From contig NZ_CP091716.1 in assembly GCF_022009635.1 (NCBI RefSeq), positions 1,317,001-1,381,000 of the forward strand: DNA of 64,000 bases, read 5' to 3'. Position 1 is the stretch's first letter; the number at the start of each line of letters is the position of its first letter. The stretch is from Variovorax paradoxus. Lineage in GTDB: Bacteria > Pseudomonadota > Gammaproteobacteria > Burkholderiales > Burkholderiaceae_C. A program made the translations under genes and the position numbers. Shown piece by piece: positions 15,524 to 24,809 of this stretch. The notes beneath the pieces were generated by a model that was given only the letters and a program-made list of their open reading frames with translations, searched no databases and was not told where the DNA came from.

Positions 15524-16108
15524 TCAGCGCCGGGCCGCGGCGCGTTGCAGCGGCTCGGGCTCCAGCGCGCCCGGCGCGGTGTCGGTGGCGTCGCGCAGGT
15601 GGCCGTCATGGTCGTGGTGCACCAGCAGTTGCCGAGTGCGCTGCCAGGTCGACAGGCGCGCGGGCGGCACCTCGATGTACGAGGCCAGCGCGAACAGCGA
15701 CGACTGCTCCTGGTCGGGCGGCGCTTCGCGCTTTTGCTGATGGCGGCGCCACGGCGCCATCACCAGCATCGACACCAGGATCACGCCGATCACCAGCGCG
15801 TACAGGCCCAGCAGATGCAGCACCTCGGGCTGCGAGCGCGCGCCCAGCACGTAGGGCCAGGCGTACCAGATGGCGCAGAACCAGATGGCGATGGTCACGG
15901 CCGGGCGCAGCACGCGCAGCCACAGGTACATGGCCATCGTGCGCTGCGGCGAGCGGCCGTTGCCGAAGGCGCTCAGCGAGATGCGCGCGGCGTCGATGAT
16001 CGGCTCCTCCACCTCGGGCTGGCCCCAGGAGCGGCGTCGGCTCGGCGGCGGCGTGTCGTCGTGCATCTCGGGAAAGCGGCTGTGCGCCGTCGTCTTCTCA
16101 TGGGGCAT
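15524..16108 (-). CDS. pgaD: PgaD-like poly-GlcNAc biosynthesis protein
   Basis: A 194-residue protein with two hydrophobic segments (about residues 70-90 and 100-122), longer than E. coli PgaD (about 137 residues). PgaD assists the PgaC synthase in c-di-GMP-dependent polymer synthesis. The call rests on its place directly after pgaC (11-bp overlap), its two-helix layout and the short charged tails. On sequence alone the family is weakly conserved. The C-terminal tail (about residues 130-194) is an extension of unknown role. Confidence 0.85.
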   Translation of the reverse strand: MPHEKTTAHSRFPEMHDDTPPPSRRRSWGQPEVEEPIIDAARISLSAFGNGRSPQRTMAMYLWLRVLRPAVTIAIWFCAIWYAWPYVLGARSQPEVLHLLGLYALVIGVILVSMLVMAPWRRHQQKREAPPDQEQSSLFALASYIEVPPARLSTWQRTRQLLVHHDHDGHLRDATDTAPGALEPEPLQRAAARR

Positions 16109-17375
16109 CGGAAACTCCTCGGTCAGGGCTCGTCCACACCGCGCGCTTGCCGCGGCGGCGTATCAGGGCTTTGGGAAGGGCGATGACGGTGGTCGCCATC
16201 GTGATGGTCCAGAACGCGATCGGATACCAGATCGTTCCGGCGAAATAGCGCATCAGGTCGCGGTCGTAGCGGCGGTCGATCCACAGGCTCAGCAGCATCT
16301 GCAGGATGCAGGTCATGGCCAGCAGCGTGCCCTGCCAGTGCGGCAGCAGCGCGGAGTGCCAGGCCGACTCGATCGGCAAAAACGGCCGCACCAGGCTGAC
16401 GACCAGCACCGCCGCCATCGCATAGGCCCACACCACGCTGGTCATGTACTCGGCATACACCAGCCACATGCGCCAGTTGCGCAGCCGGAGGATGCGCGTG
16501 GTGTTGCGCAGCATGGTCTGGATGCCGCCGATGGCCCAGCGCTGGCGCTGCTTCCACAGACCGCGCAAGGTCTCGGGCATCAGGATCCAGCACAGCGCGC
16601 GCGGCTCGAAGCGCAGCTTCCAGCCGCCGAGCTGCAGCTTCCAGCTCATGTCGATGTCCTCGGTGAGCACGTCGGGGCTCCAGAAGCCCACGTCGATCAC
16701 CGCGCGGCGGCGGAACATCGCGATCACGCCCGACACGGTGAACAGCGTGCCCACCAGCTGCTGCGAGCGCTTGATGAGGCCGATGATCGAAGAGAACTCG
16801 CCCACCTGCATGCGCCCGAGCAGCGTGGTGCGGGTGCGGATGCGCGGGTTGCCCGTGACGGCGCCGATGCGCTCGGACGCCAGCATGGGCCGCAGCATCC
16901 AGGCGATGGCATCCTCGTCGACCAGCGCGTCGCCGTCGATGCCCAGGATGTACTCGCCGCGCGCGAGCTGGCAGGCGGTGTTGAGCCCGACGGCCTTGCC
17001 CTGGTTGCTGGCGTTGTGGATCACGCGCAGGCGGCCGTACTCCTTCGTCATGTCGTCGAGCAGCTCGCCGGTGCCGTCGGTGCTGCCGTCGTTCACGGCG
17101 ATCACTTCGTAGTTCGGGTAGCGCGAGCGCATGAGCTGCTCGATCACTTCGCGCAAGTGCGGCACCTCGTTGAAGCAGGGCACCACCACCGTCACCAAGG
17201 GGCGCGAGGGCAGCAGGTCGAGCGGATTGACGTCGACGTCGCGCTTGCGCTCGAACACCCACGCATGCGAGAGCCCGCCCGCCATCCACACATAGGCCAT
17301 GAAGAACGGGTAGTAGAAGACGAAGCCGAACAGCAGCGACGGCAGCGTCTGCGCAAGGAAATGGCTGGTGGTCAT
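16098..17375 (-). CDS. pgaC: Poly-beta-1,6-N-acetyl-D-glucosamine synthase
   Basis: A 425-residue processive family-2 glycosyltransferase of the inner membrane that polymerises UDP-GlcNAc. The cytoplasmic catalytic domain shows VVPCFNE, NDGSTDGT, GIDGDALVDED (DxD), LTEDIDMSW (catalytic Asp) and QRQRWAIGG (QxxRW-type motif). Hydrophobic helices precede and follow it. The ATG at 17375 lies within the end of pgaB (4-bp ATGA overlap) and the end overlaps pgaD, so the four pga genes are translationally coupled. Confidence 0.95.
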   Translation of the reverse strand: MTTSHFLAQTLPSLLFGFVFYYPFFMAYVWMAGGLSHAWVFERKRDVDVNPLDLLPSRPLVTVVVPCFNEVPHLREVIEQLMRSRYPNYEVIAVNDGSTDGTGELLDDMTKEYGRLRVIHNASNQGKAVGLNTACQLARGEYILGIDGDALVDEDAIAWMLRPMLASERIGAVTGNPRIRTRTTLLGRMQVGEFSSIIGLIKRSQQLVGTLFTVSGVIAMFRRRAVIDVGFWSPDVLTEDIDMSWKLQLGGWKLRFEPRALCWILMPETLRGLWKQRQRWAIGGIQTMLRNTTRILRLRNWRMWLVYAEYMTSVVWAYAMAAVLVVSLVRPFLPIESAWHSALLPHWQGTLLAMTCILQMLLSLWIDRRYDRDLMRYFAGTIWYPIAFWTITMATTVIALPKALIRRRGKRAVWTSPDRGVSDAP

Positions 17376-19441
17376 GGGGCCCGCTCTCCTTGCGGCGGCG
17401 TGGTCTCGGCCGCCGACGCGCCCAGGGCGCGCGGCAGCATCGTGCGCACCGAGATGGCGCGGCGCACCACGTCGAGCGAGGGCTGGTTGTTCAGGAAGTC
17501 GTCGGGGTAGTAGCCCAGGTGGCGCACGCCGGCGCGCTGCAGCAGCGTCCATTGGCGCGCCAGCTCCGCGTCGGCCACGGGCTTGCCGGTGCGCCAGTCG
17601 CGCGCCTGCAGTTCGAACACGGTGCCGTCGAGGCCGCGCGGCGTGTCGGCCGCGCGCCGCGCCAGGCGGCCGAGCCAGGCGTCGGCATCGGCTTCCTGTT
17701 CCATGCGCGGCATCGCCATCAGCGCGACGTAGTCGTAGGCGGCGAGCGAGGCTTCGTAGTTCTGCGCGAACCACTGCTCGGCCTGGGGCTCGAGCACCGG
17801 CCGCGCATAGAGGTTGCGCGCGGTTTCCAGCGCGGGGCGCCAGGCGCCCAGGCGCGCGGCCAGCTCATGCGTGAAGTCGATCAGGTAGCGCGTCTTTGCG
17901 GCGGTCCAGCGCGCCATCAGCGCCGGGTCGGCGCGGATCGCGGCCACATCGGGCGGCAGGCCCCACTTCGCATAGGTGGCGAGCGCGGAGGGGCTGGCGT
18001 CTTCGTCGTCCGAGAGCGTCGCGTCGTCGTGGAACAGCACGCCCTCGAAGAAGGTGTAGCGGCCCAGGTCTTCGTAGATGTCGCCGACCAGCGTGCGCAC
18101 CGCGGGGTCGAAGGGCGTGAGGCGGTGGTAGCGGTCGGCCGGCATCTTGCCGCCCTGCGCCATCACCGTGTGCGTGGCCAGCGGGTTCGACGCCGGCAGC
18201 CGGAACGCGGTGACCGGCATCCATGCGTACACCTTCACGCCGGTGCGGGTGCGCAGCTGCCAGGCGGCGCGGCCGAACAGGTCGGCGCGCATCGGCAGGT
18301 GGCGGTTGGGGAAGTACAGCGCGTTGGCCACGCCGTCGCCGTCGGGGTCGGCGTAGGCCTGCAGGAACACCGAGCGCGGGCGCACGGCGGCCACCCGGTC
18401 GATCAGCGCCGACAGGTTGCGCTCCTGCTGGGCCGGGTCGGGGTCGTACACGTAGTCGAGGTCGACGTGCATCACGCGGTTCACCTGCCGCACTTCGCCA
18501 CCCACCGGGTTGCGCAGCAGCTGCGCGTATTCGGGCGCTTTGTTGTCGTAGGCGGCCAGCGCGCGGCGGATGCGGGTGAGCGGCACGTCGGGGCTGTTGG
18601 CGCCGTCGTCGAGCGTGAATGTGATGGGCATGCCGGCGCGCGCCGAGGCTTCCAGCGCGGCCGTGTTGTAGGCGCCGTAGGGCCACACGGTGGCGCGCAC
18701 CCTGGCGCCGGTGCGCGCCTCGATGATCTCGCGGCTGCGGCGCAGGTCGGCCTCGACGCGGCGCACGTAGGCGTCGTCGTCTTCGTAGCGGCCGGTCTTG
18801 GGGTCGTAGCGGTGCGTGGCCGCGGCCGGCAGCATGTTGCCCTGCGGATTGGCGAGGATGCCGGTGTGCATCGCGTCGGTGTGGCTCGCGAATTCGGCCA
18901 GGCCGGAGCGAGCCATCTCGGCGACCTCGGGCCACAGCAGGAAGTTCTCGCGCGGCGCGGGCTTGTCGCCCCAGTGCACCAGCTGGCCTTCGGGCACGTC
19001 GAGCCAGCTCGTCACCAGCGCGAACAGCGCGGGGTAGTTGTAGCGCTTGAGCAGCGGAAACACCTTGGTGTAGGCGCTGCGGTAGCCGTCGTCGAAGGTC
19101 AGCAGCACGGGCCGTGCGGGCAGCGGCTTGCCGCCGGCGCGCGCGTCGACGATCTGCTGCAGGCTCACCGGGTGGTAGCCGCTGAACTGCAGCCAGGCGA
19201 ACACCTCGGCCAGGGTGCTGTCGTCGATGGCCGTTTCGTCCGGCGACTGCTCGAAGCTGGCGCGCACGCCGGTGCGCACGTCGTGGAAGGAGAGCACGCG
19301 AAAGCTCAGCCCGTCGTCGGGGTCCGCGGGCGGCAGCGGCTGCGCGAAGGCGGGCAGCGCCAGTGCCGATGCCGCGGCGAGCACCAGCCACAGCATGGCC
19401 GCGCGCAGGAAGGTCATGGGGTTGTCGTCGGTCGTTCGCAT
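17372..19441 (-). CDS. pgaB: Poly-beta-1,6-N-acetyl-D-glucosamine N-deacetylase
   Basis: A 689-residue periplasmic two-domain enzyme. An N-terminal NodB-type deacetylase carries the metal motif TFDDGY at 115-120 and SFHDV near 51, and a C-terminal glycoside hydrolase-like domain (about 340-670) binds or cleaves PNAG. It prepares the polymer for export through PgaA. A signal peptide ends near ALPAFAQ. Unlike E. coli PgaB there is no lipobox Cys, so this version appears soluble or is anchored by partners. The ATG at 19441 overlaps the pgaA stop by one base; M9 at 19417 is an alternative start. Confidence 0.93.
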   Translation of the reverse strand: MRTTDDNPMTFLRAAMLWLVLAAASALALPAFAQPLPPADPDDGLSFRVLSFHDVRTGVRASFEQSPDETAIDDSTLAEVFAWLQFSGYHPVSLQQIVDARAGGKPLPARPVLLTFDDGYRSAYTKVFPLLKRYNYPALFALVTSWLDVPEGQLVHWGDKPAPRENFLLWPEVAEMARSGLAEFASHTDAMHTGILANPQGNMLPAAATHRYDPKTGRYEDDDAYVRRVEADLRRSREIIEARTGARVRATVWPYGAYNTAALEASARAGMPITFTLDDGANSPDVPLTRIRRALAAYDNKAPEYAQLLRNPVGGEVRQVNRVMHVDLDYVYDPDPAQQERNLSALIDRVAAVRPRSVFLQAYADPDGDGVANALYFPNRHLPMRADLFGRAAWQLRTRTGVKVYAWMPVTAFRLPASNPLATHTVMAQGGKMPADRYHRLTPFDPAVRTLVGDIYEDLGRYTFFEGVLFHDDATLSDDEDASPSALATYAKWGLPPDVAAIRADPALMARWTAAKTRYLIDFTHELAARLGAWRPALETARNLYARPVLEPQAEQWFAQNYEASLAAYDYVALMAMPRMEQEADADAWLGRLARRAADTPRGLDGTVFELQARDWRTGKPVADAELARQWTLLQRAGVRHLGYYPDDFLNNQPSLDVVRRAISVRTMLPRALGASAAETTPPQGERAP

Positions 19442-22071
19442 CACTGCAGGGGCATCGAGAGGTTCAGGAAGACGCCGCGCTGTCGCTCGCGCACGCCGTC
19501 GTAGGGATGGCTGGAAATGCTCAGGCCGTAGCGCAGCGTGAACCTGGGGCCGAGGTCCCAGCGGTGCTCGTAGCGCAGGCTCCACAGCGGGCCGCTGCCG
19601 AAGCCGGCCTGGCGGTAGTTGCCGCCCGTGAGCTCCACGGCCTGGAAGAACTGGCGGTCGTCGCGCTTCCAGTTGAGCCACTGCGCGCGCACCGCGAGTT
19701 GCGCGGTGCTGTCGCTCGACGGGTTGAAGTAGGGCGTGTCGATGTCGCGGCCGCGGCTAGTGCCGGCGCCCAGGCGCGTTTCGAGCTGGAAGCGCGGCGT
19801 GCTCACCCAGCGTTCGCGCCAGCCGAGCTCCAGGCCGTTGTGCAGGTTGCCGTCGCTGAAGTCCAGGCGCTGCCATTGCAGGTCGAAGCGGCGCGACTCG
19901 TTCACCACGTAGCCCACGCTCGCGCCGGTCTCGTGCGCGCCGATGCCGGCGACGCGGGCTTTCCACGGCAGCTCCTTGCTGTCGCCGTCGTAGGTGGCCG
20001 AAAAGCGCCAGGCATCGCCCGCGCGGTAGTCCACGCGGCCCGCCACGCTGTTGCGGTAGGGACCGCTGTTCGCATGCTGCAGCACGCCTTCGGCCATCCA
20101 GCGGCCCTGCTGCCAGCTCAGGCCCAGGCCGCCGCGCGCCCAGTTGGCGTTGCCGATGTCGGTGGTGCCGCGGCCCAGCGTCTGGTCGTAGAACACGCGC
20201 CATTGGTCGTCGATGAGGCCGGAGCTGAGCCGGCTGTCGATGCGCCATTCGCGGTTGGCGATGGCCGCGCCGCCCGACGAGGCCTCTGCGTCGACGTCGA
20301 GCCGCGGCCCGGTGGCGGCGCGGCGCTTGCGCTCCACGTCGCGCACCTCGGCGGCCTCGGGCACGTCGGCCGCGAGCGACTCGGCGCGTTCGCGGGCCTG
20401 GCGGAACTCGCCGGCGTCGAGCAGTGCTTCGACATGGCCGGCGCGCGCGCTGATGTCGTAGGGCTGGTCGGCCGCCTGCGCCTCGAAGCGCGCGACGGCA
20501 GCCTCGGGATGCTCGCGCAGCCGCTCGGTCTGGCCCGCGCCATAGGCATAGCCGGCATTCAGCGGCGCATTGCCGGTCAGCGTCGAGAAGCTCTGCTGCG
20601 CGAGCGTCGCGCGGTCGGTGTAGAGCTGCAGCAGGCCGCGCATGCCGCTCACGTCGGTGTACTGGCCGTTGGGCCGGCCGGCTTCGGGCGTGAGGCGCAT
20701 CAGCGCGGGCGTTGCTTCTTCGAGCCGCTTCAGCAGGGCCTCGGCGTCCTCGAAGCGGCCGGTGTCCAGGTAGGCGTAGACCAGGCCGAAGTAGATGTCG
20801 TCGGGCATCGGCAGGTCGGCGCCGCCCTTGGCCACGGCCGCTTCGTACAGCGGCACGGCGTCGATCGAGCGGCGCTCCTGCGCGAAGGCGCGGGCCGCGG
20901 CGCCGAGGCCCCAGAAGGGCAGGTCGACACCGGCCGCGCGCAGCGATTCGTAGAGCGCGATGGCGTCGGCGGGGCGGCCGCGCTCCACCAGCGCGAGCAG
21001 GCGGTCGGACAGCAGCCGCACGCGCAACTGGCGCCATGCGTCGGCGTCCTCAGGCGTGGCTTGGGCGGCCGATGCGTCGAGCCGGGCGAGTGCGGCTTCC
21101 TGGTCGGACAACACGCGGTCGAGTGCCGTCACGCGCGCCGCGCCCAGGCGCTGATCGCGTTCCTGGATGGCCCAGTGCAGCCGCTGTGCCAGCGCCTGCT
21201 GTTGCAGCGTGGACAAGGCCAGCGGCGAAAAGCTGCCGGGGTGGGCGCGCTCCGCGGTTTCGGCGTCGTCGAAGGCGGTCGACGCGGCGCCGCTGTCCGC
21301 GAGCAGGAAGTCGGTTTCGCGGCGCAGGTCGCGGCGGTCGGGCCGCAGCGCGCCGGCCTCGGTGTAGGCGGCGAGCGCCTGCAGCGGCTGCTTCTCGGCG
21401 CGAGCCACGGCGCCGCGCAGTTCGAGCAAGGCGACGCGGTCTTCGACCTGCCGGGTCGGTTGCCGAGCGAGCGTGTCGTAGACGGCTTTTGCGCCGGCGA
21501 TGTCGCCGCTGTCGAGCCGCCAGAAGGCTTCGTGGATGCGCGGTTCGCGCGCGTCCGGCTGCCGGGCGCGCCAGAGGGCGATGACTTCGCCCTGCAGCGC
21601 CAGGTCGTGCGTGCGGCGCGCGGCCAGCGCGAGAGGGCCCAGGGCGTAGTCGTTCAGCGCGGCGAGCGGAACCTGGCGGGCGATCGCGACGGCTTCGGCG
21701 AACTGGCTGTCGGCTGCTGCGATAGCAACGGCATCGGACACCACGCGCCGTCGTTCGGCGTCGCCGAGCGGCGCGGCGAGCCAGCCCTTCAACTGCTGCA
21801 ATGCCTGCGCGGCACCGATGCGGTTCGCCCGACGCGCGACGATCAATGCGTCGTGCTGCTGCGCGTCATAGGCTGCCGATGGGTTCGACGCGGGTTCGAC
21901 GGCCGCGACGGGTGGATTCGCGAAGGCCGCGGATGAAGCACCCAGGGCCAGCGCGCAAACGATCGGTGGAAAACCTCGTGATGCATGTTCGAGGTGACGA
22001 GACAAGGCGCAGGCCAGCGCCGACGGACGCCCACCCAAGACCGTGCCTCCAGTTTTTTTCTGGATGAACAC
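19441..22071 (-). CDS. pgaA: Poly-beta-1,6-N-acetyl-D-glucosamine export porin
   Basis: An 876-residue outer-membrane export protein. After a signal peptide ending near ALGASSAAFAN there is a long alpha-helical TPR-type periplasmic region (about residues 70-590). A C-terminal beta-barrel of alternating hydrophobic strands follows, ending in GVFLNLSMPLQ. E. coli PgaA is 807 residues with the same layout. The GTG start at 22071 is preceded by AAAGGGAGCAGA, a good ribosome binding site. It is the first gene of pgaABCD, with a strong hairpin in its leader. Confidence 0.92.
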   Translation of the reverse strand: MFIQKKTGGTVLGGRPSALACALSRHLEHASRGFPPIVCALALGASSAAFANPPVAAVEPASNPSAAYDAQQHDALIVARRANRIGAAQALQQLKGWLAAPLGDAERRRVVSDAVAIAAADSQFAEAVAIARQVPLAALNDYALGPLALAARRTHDLALQGEVIALWRARQPDAREPRIHEAFWRLDSGDIAGAKAVYDTLARQPTRQVEDRVALLELRGAVARAEKQPLQALAAYTEAGALRPDRRDLRRETDFLLADSGAASTAFDDAETAERAHPGSFSPLALSTLQQQALAQRLHWAIQERDQRLGAARVTALDRVLSDQEAALARLDASAAQATPEDADAWRQLRVRLLSDRLLALVERGRPADAIALYESLRAAGVDLPFWGLGAAARAFAQERRSIDAVPLYEAAVAKGGADLPMPDDIYFGLVYAYLDTGRFEDAEALLKRLEEATPALMRLTPEAGRPNGQYTDVSGMRGLLQLYTDRATLAQQSFSTLTGNAPLNAGYAYGAGQTERLREHPEAAVARFEAQAADQPYDISARAGHVEALLDAGEFRQARERAESLAADVPEAAEVRDVERKRRAATGPRLDVDAEASSGGAAIANREWRIDSRLSSGLIDDQWRVFYDQTLGRGTTDIGNANWARGGLGLSWQQGRWMAEGVLQHANSGPYRNSVAGRVDYRAGDAWRFSATYDGDSKELPWKARVAGIGAHETGASVGYVVNESRRFDLQWQRLDFSDGNLHNGLELGWRERWVSTPRFQLETRLGAGTSRGRDIDTPYFNPSSDSTAQLAVRAQWLNWKRDDRQFFQAVELTGGNYRQAGFGSGPLWSLRYEHRWDLGPRFTLRYGLSISSHPYDGVRERQRGVFLNLSMPLQ

Positions 22072-22092
22072 TCTGCTCCCTTTGATAGCGCC

Positions 22093-22120
22093 TTTTGCGC
22101 GGCCTGAGGCCGCTGCAAAA
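22093..22120 (-). promoter_or_regulatory. Hairpin in the pgaA leader
   Basis: TTTTGC-GCGGCC and GGCCGC-T-GCAAAA pair almost perfectly (one bulge, TGA loop) about 21 bases upstream of the pgaA GTG start. The stem could end or attenuate transcription, or shape access to the ribosome binding site. GGA motifs at the start region (AAAGGGAG, CTGGAGGC) would suit CsrA/RsmA-type control as in E. coli pgaA; this is inference. Confidence 0.5.
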
Positions 22121-22331
22121 GCCGAACTTCCGGCCCTGACAGCGTCGGGACTGGAAGCTCTATAGAAAATTGAATCTGCAAACGACTCTAGATAGAAGTG
22201 TTAACAAAAGCAAACTTAAGTGCCAAGAAATGGTTATAAATGTGATTAGATTGGCGTTTTCAGCGCTGGATTCGACAAGTTTTGTCAGACAACGACCCTT
22301 CGGAACAGCGCGCCGCCCGGCCTAAGATCGC
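22121..22331. other. AT-rich divergent promoter region between pgaA and the creatininase-like gene
   Basis: The stretch about 22160-22260 is much richer in A and T than its surroundings and contains no coding signature. It must hold promoters for pgaA (leftward) and the creatininase-like gene (rightward). I could not assign -35/-10 boxes with confidence. Confidence 0.5.
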
Positions 22332-22334
22332 GTG

Positions 22335-23165
22335 ATGAATGCACCCACGGCCCCCTCGTTGCCCCGCCATTGGTCCCAGCTCACGACGCGCGATTTCGCG
22401 GCGCTGGATGCGGCTTCCACCGTCGCCGTGTTGCCGCTGGGCGCGACCGAGCAGCACGGGCCGCACCTGCCGCTGGGCGTGGACACGGTGCTGGCCGACG
22501 GCATCGTTGCCGCGTCGCTGCCGCTGCTGCCGGCCGAACTGCCGGTACTGTTTTTGCCCACGCAGCAGATCGGCCTGAGCCCGGAGCACGCGCGCTTCGC
22601 GGGCACGCTCACGCTGTCGGCGGAAACATTGATCCGCGTGTGGAACGAGATCGGCGCGGGCGTGGCGCGCGCAGGCGTGAAGAAGCTCGTGCTGTTCAAT
22701 GCGCACGGCGGCCATGTGGGCGCGATGGACATCGTGGCGCGCGAGCTGCGCGCGGCGCACGGGCTCATCGTCTACAGCGTGAGCTGGTTCAACCTGCCGC
22801 TGGGCGAGGCGGGCGAGCGCTTCAGCGCGCACGAGCACCGCTTCGGCGTGCACGCGGGCGAGATCGAGACATCGATGATGCTGGCGCTGACGCCCCAGCT
22901 CGTGCGCATGGGTGAGGCGCGCGACTTCAGGTCGACGTCGCAGCAGCGTTCAGCCGACTACGCGCTGCTCGGCAACGGCAAGAGCGCCAAGCTCGGCTGG
23001 GCGATGGAGGACTACAACGCGCACGGCGCCGCCGGCAATGCCGCGGCGGCCACGGCCGAGAGTGGCCAGGCGGTCATCGATGCGGCTGCGCGGCAACTGG
23101 CGCTGCTGCTGGCCGAGGTGTCGCGGCTGCCGCTGAGCACGGCCAACACGGGGCCGCTGCCGTAG
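22335..23165 (+). CDS. Creatininase-family protein
   Basis: A 276-residue metal-dependent amidohydrolase of the creatininase family. The metal and catalytic region is seen as LPLGATEQHGPHLPLGVDT near residue 38, NAHGGHVGAMD and HAGEIETSMML, the three family motifs. Homologues act on creatinine, formamides or peptide-like cofactors. With no linked pathway gene the substrate is open. The start is ATG 22335; a GTG three bases upstream is possible. Its stop is 13 bases from the convergent dehydratase gene. Confidence 0.9.
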   Translation: MNAPTAPSLPRHWSQLTTRDFAALDAASTVAVLPLGATEQHGPHLPLGVDTVLADGIVAASLPLLPAELPVLFLPTQQIGLSPEHARFAGTLTLSAETLIRVWNEIGAGVARAGVKKLVLFNAHGGHVGAMDIVARELRAAHGLIVYSVSWFNLPLGEAGERFSAHEHRFGVHAGEIETSMMLALTPQLVRMGEARDFRSTSQQRSADYALLGNGKSAKLGWAMEDYNAHGAAGNAAAATAESGQAVIDAAARQLALLLAEVSRLPLSTANTGPLP

Positions 23166-23178
23166 CTGGCCCCGCGGC

Positions 23179-24150
23179 TCAGGAGGCGGCGCGCGCCAGC
23201 ACCCCGGCGAACATGTCGGAGTCGACATTGCCGCCGCTCACGCTGATGCCGACCGTCTTGCCGCGCCAGCGTTCCTGCTGCTGGAGCGCGGCTGCCAATG
23301 CGGCTGCACCGGCGCCTTCGGCGACGTTGTGCGTGTCGCTGAAAAGAATGCGCATGGCCTCGGCGATCTCGTCGTCGCTCACGCCGATCACGTCGTCGGC
23401 CTCGCGCAGGATCACTTCCACCGACTCGGGCACCGGCGTGCGGCAGGCCATGCCGTCGGCCAGCCGCGTGGTCACCGGCGACTCGACCGGCTTGCCCGCG
23501 CGGAAGGAGTCGCGGTAGGCCGTGGCGTGCGCGGACACGACGCCGATGAGCTTGGTCTTCGCGCCGCAATGCGCGCGTGCCGCTGCCGCGGCGGCAAAGC
23601 CGGAACCCAGCCCGATGGGCACGAACAGCACGTCAGGCGGCGCCGATGCCAGCGCGTCGAAGAATTCCACGTAGGCCGTCGACACGCCGCGCACCAGCTC
23701 GCGGTGGAACGAAGGCACGCGGTGCAGCGCGTCGCGCTCGGCCAGCATCGCCGCGTGTTCGGCGGCAGCCTGGAAATCGTCGCCGTGCTCCACCAGCGTG
23801 ACGCCGAGCGCGCGCATCGCCGCGTTCTTCTCGAGCGAATTGCCGTGCGGCACCACGATGGTCGCGGCCAGGCCGTGCCGCCGCGCTGCGAAGCCGACCG
23901 ACTGGCCGTGGTTGCCGCGCGTGGCGCTGATGGCATGCCGCACCCCGGGCTGCTCGCGCGCCAGCGTTTCGAAGTAGGTCAGGCCGCCGCGGATCTTGAA
24001 GGCGCCGGCCGGCGTGTGGTTCTCGTGCTTGGCCCACACGGTGGCGCCCAGGCGCTGCGCGAGCAGCGGCCATGCGTATTGCGGCGTGGGCGGCATGGCC
24101 GAGCGCACGGTGCGCTGCGCGGCTTCGATCTCTTCACGGGTGAATCTCAT
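23179..24150 (-). CDS. Threonine dehydratase-like PLP enzyme
   Basis: A 323-residue fold-type II PLP enzyme of the threonine/serine dehydratase-racemase group. The PLP Lys lies in PAGAFKIRGG (about residue 52), the phosphate-binding loop is IGLGSGFAA, and the substrate Ser/Asn loop is SATRGNHGQS. It lacks the C-terminal ACT-like regulatory domain of biosynthetic IlvA, so a catabolic dehydratase or hydroxy-amino-acid ammonia-lyase is more likely. It is the last gene of the ten-gene minus-strand cluster and follows LysE by 21 bases. Confidence 0.88.
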   Translation of the reverse strand: MRFTREEIEAAQRTVRSAMPPTPQYAWPLLAQRLGATVWAKHENHTPAGAFKIRGGLTYFETLAREQPGVRHAISATRGNHGQSVGFAARRHGLAATIVVPHGNSLEKNAAMRALGVTLVEHGDDFQAAAEHAAMLAERDALHRVPSFHRELVRGVSTAYVEFFDALASAPPDVLFVPIGLGSGFAAAAAARAHCGAKTKLIGVVSAHATAYRDSFRAGKPVESPVTTRLADGMACRTPVPESVEVILREADDVIGVSDDEIAEAMRILFSDTHNVAEGAGAAALAAALQQQERWRGKTVGISVSGGNVDSDMFAGVLARAAS

Positions 24151-24171
24151 CGGCGGTCCTTGCTTGATTGC

Positions 24172-24804
24172 TTACTTGCGTTCGGTCAGCGCCACGCGCA
24201 CCGCCAGCGCGGCCAGCACGCTGCCCATCACGTAGCGCTGCGCGCGCAGCCAGCCCGCGCTTTGCGACAGCACGGCCGTGATGCTGGCGGCGCCGACGAT
24301 CATCACCGTGTTGACCGCCGCGCTGGTGGCGATCTGCGCGGCGCCCAGCTGCATGCTTTGCAGCAGCACCGAGCCGCGCTCGGGGTGGATGAACTGCGGA
24401 AAGAACGAGAGGTAGAACATCGCCACCTTCGGGTTCAGCAGGTTCGTGAGGAAGCCCATGCGGAACAGCTTGGCGGGCGGATCGGCCGGCAGCGCGCGCG
24501 CCTCGAAGGGCGCGGTGCCGCCGGGCTTGACGGCCTGCCAGGCGAGCCACAGCAGATACGCGGCGCCGGCGATGCGGATGGCGTCGAAAGCGATCGGCAC
24601 GGCCAGCAGCAGCGCCGTGAGGCCGAGCGCCGCGGCGAACAGATGCACCAGGAAGGCCATCAGCACGCCGCCCAGCGAGACCAGTCCGGCGCGGCGGCCC
24701 TGGATCAGCGTGCGCGAGACGCAATAGATCATGTTCGGCCCCGGCGTGAGCGCCAGCAGCAGCGAGGCAAGGGCGAACCAGGCGATTTCGGCGAGGGTCA
24801 GCAT
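24172..24804 (-). CDS. LysE-family amino acid exporter 1
   Basis: A 210-residue inner-membrane exporter of the LysE/RhtB family. The signature LTPGPNMIYCVSRTLIQGRR is at residues 19-38 and LTNLLNPKVAMFYLSFFPQF near 120, with about six hydrophobic helices. It probably exports an amino acid or derivative made or tolerated through the surrounding operon. It is one of three LysE paralogues in 7 kb. The ATG at 24804 lies five bases from the end of the VOC gene. Confidence 0.92.
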   Translation of the reverse strand: MLTLAEIAWFALASLLLALTPGPNMIYCVSRTLIQGRRAGLVSLGGVLMAFLVHLFAAALGLTALLLAVPIAFDAIRIAGAAYLLWLAWQAVKPGGTAPFEARALPADPPAKLFRMGFLTNLLNPKVAMFYLSFFPQFIHPERGSVLLQSMQLGAAQIATSAAVNTVMIVGAASITAVLSQSAGWLRAQRYVMGSVLAALAVRVALTERK

Positions 24805-24809
24805 GGCGG

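Noticed and set aside
17390..21936. Long plus-strand ORFs (704 and 857 residues) opposite pgaB and pgaA
   Set aside because: Both lie antisense to well-recognised pga genes and have repetitive Ala/Gly/Arg/Val composition without domain features.
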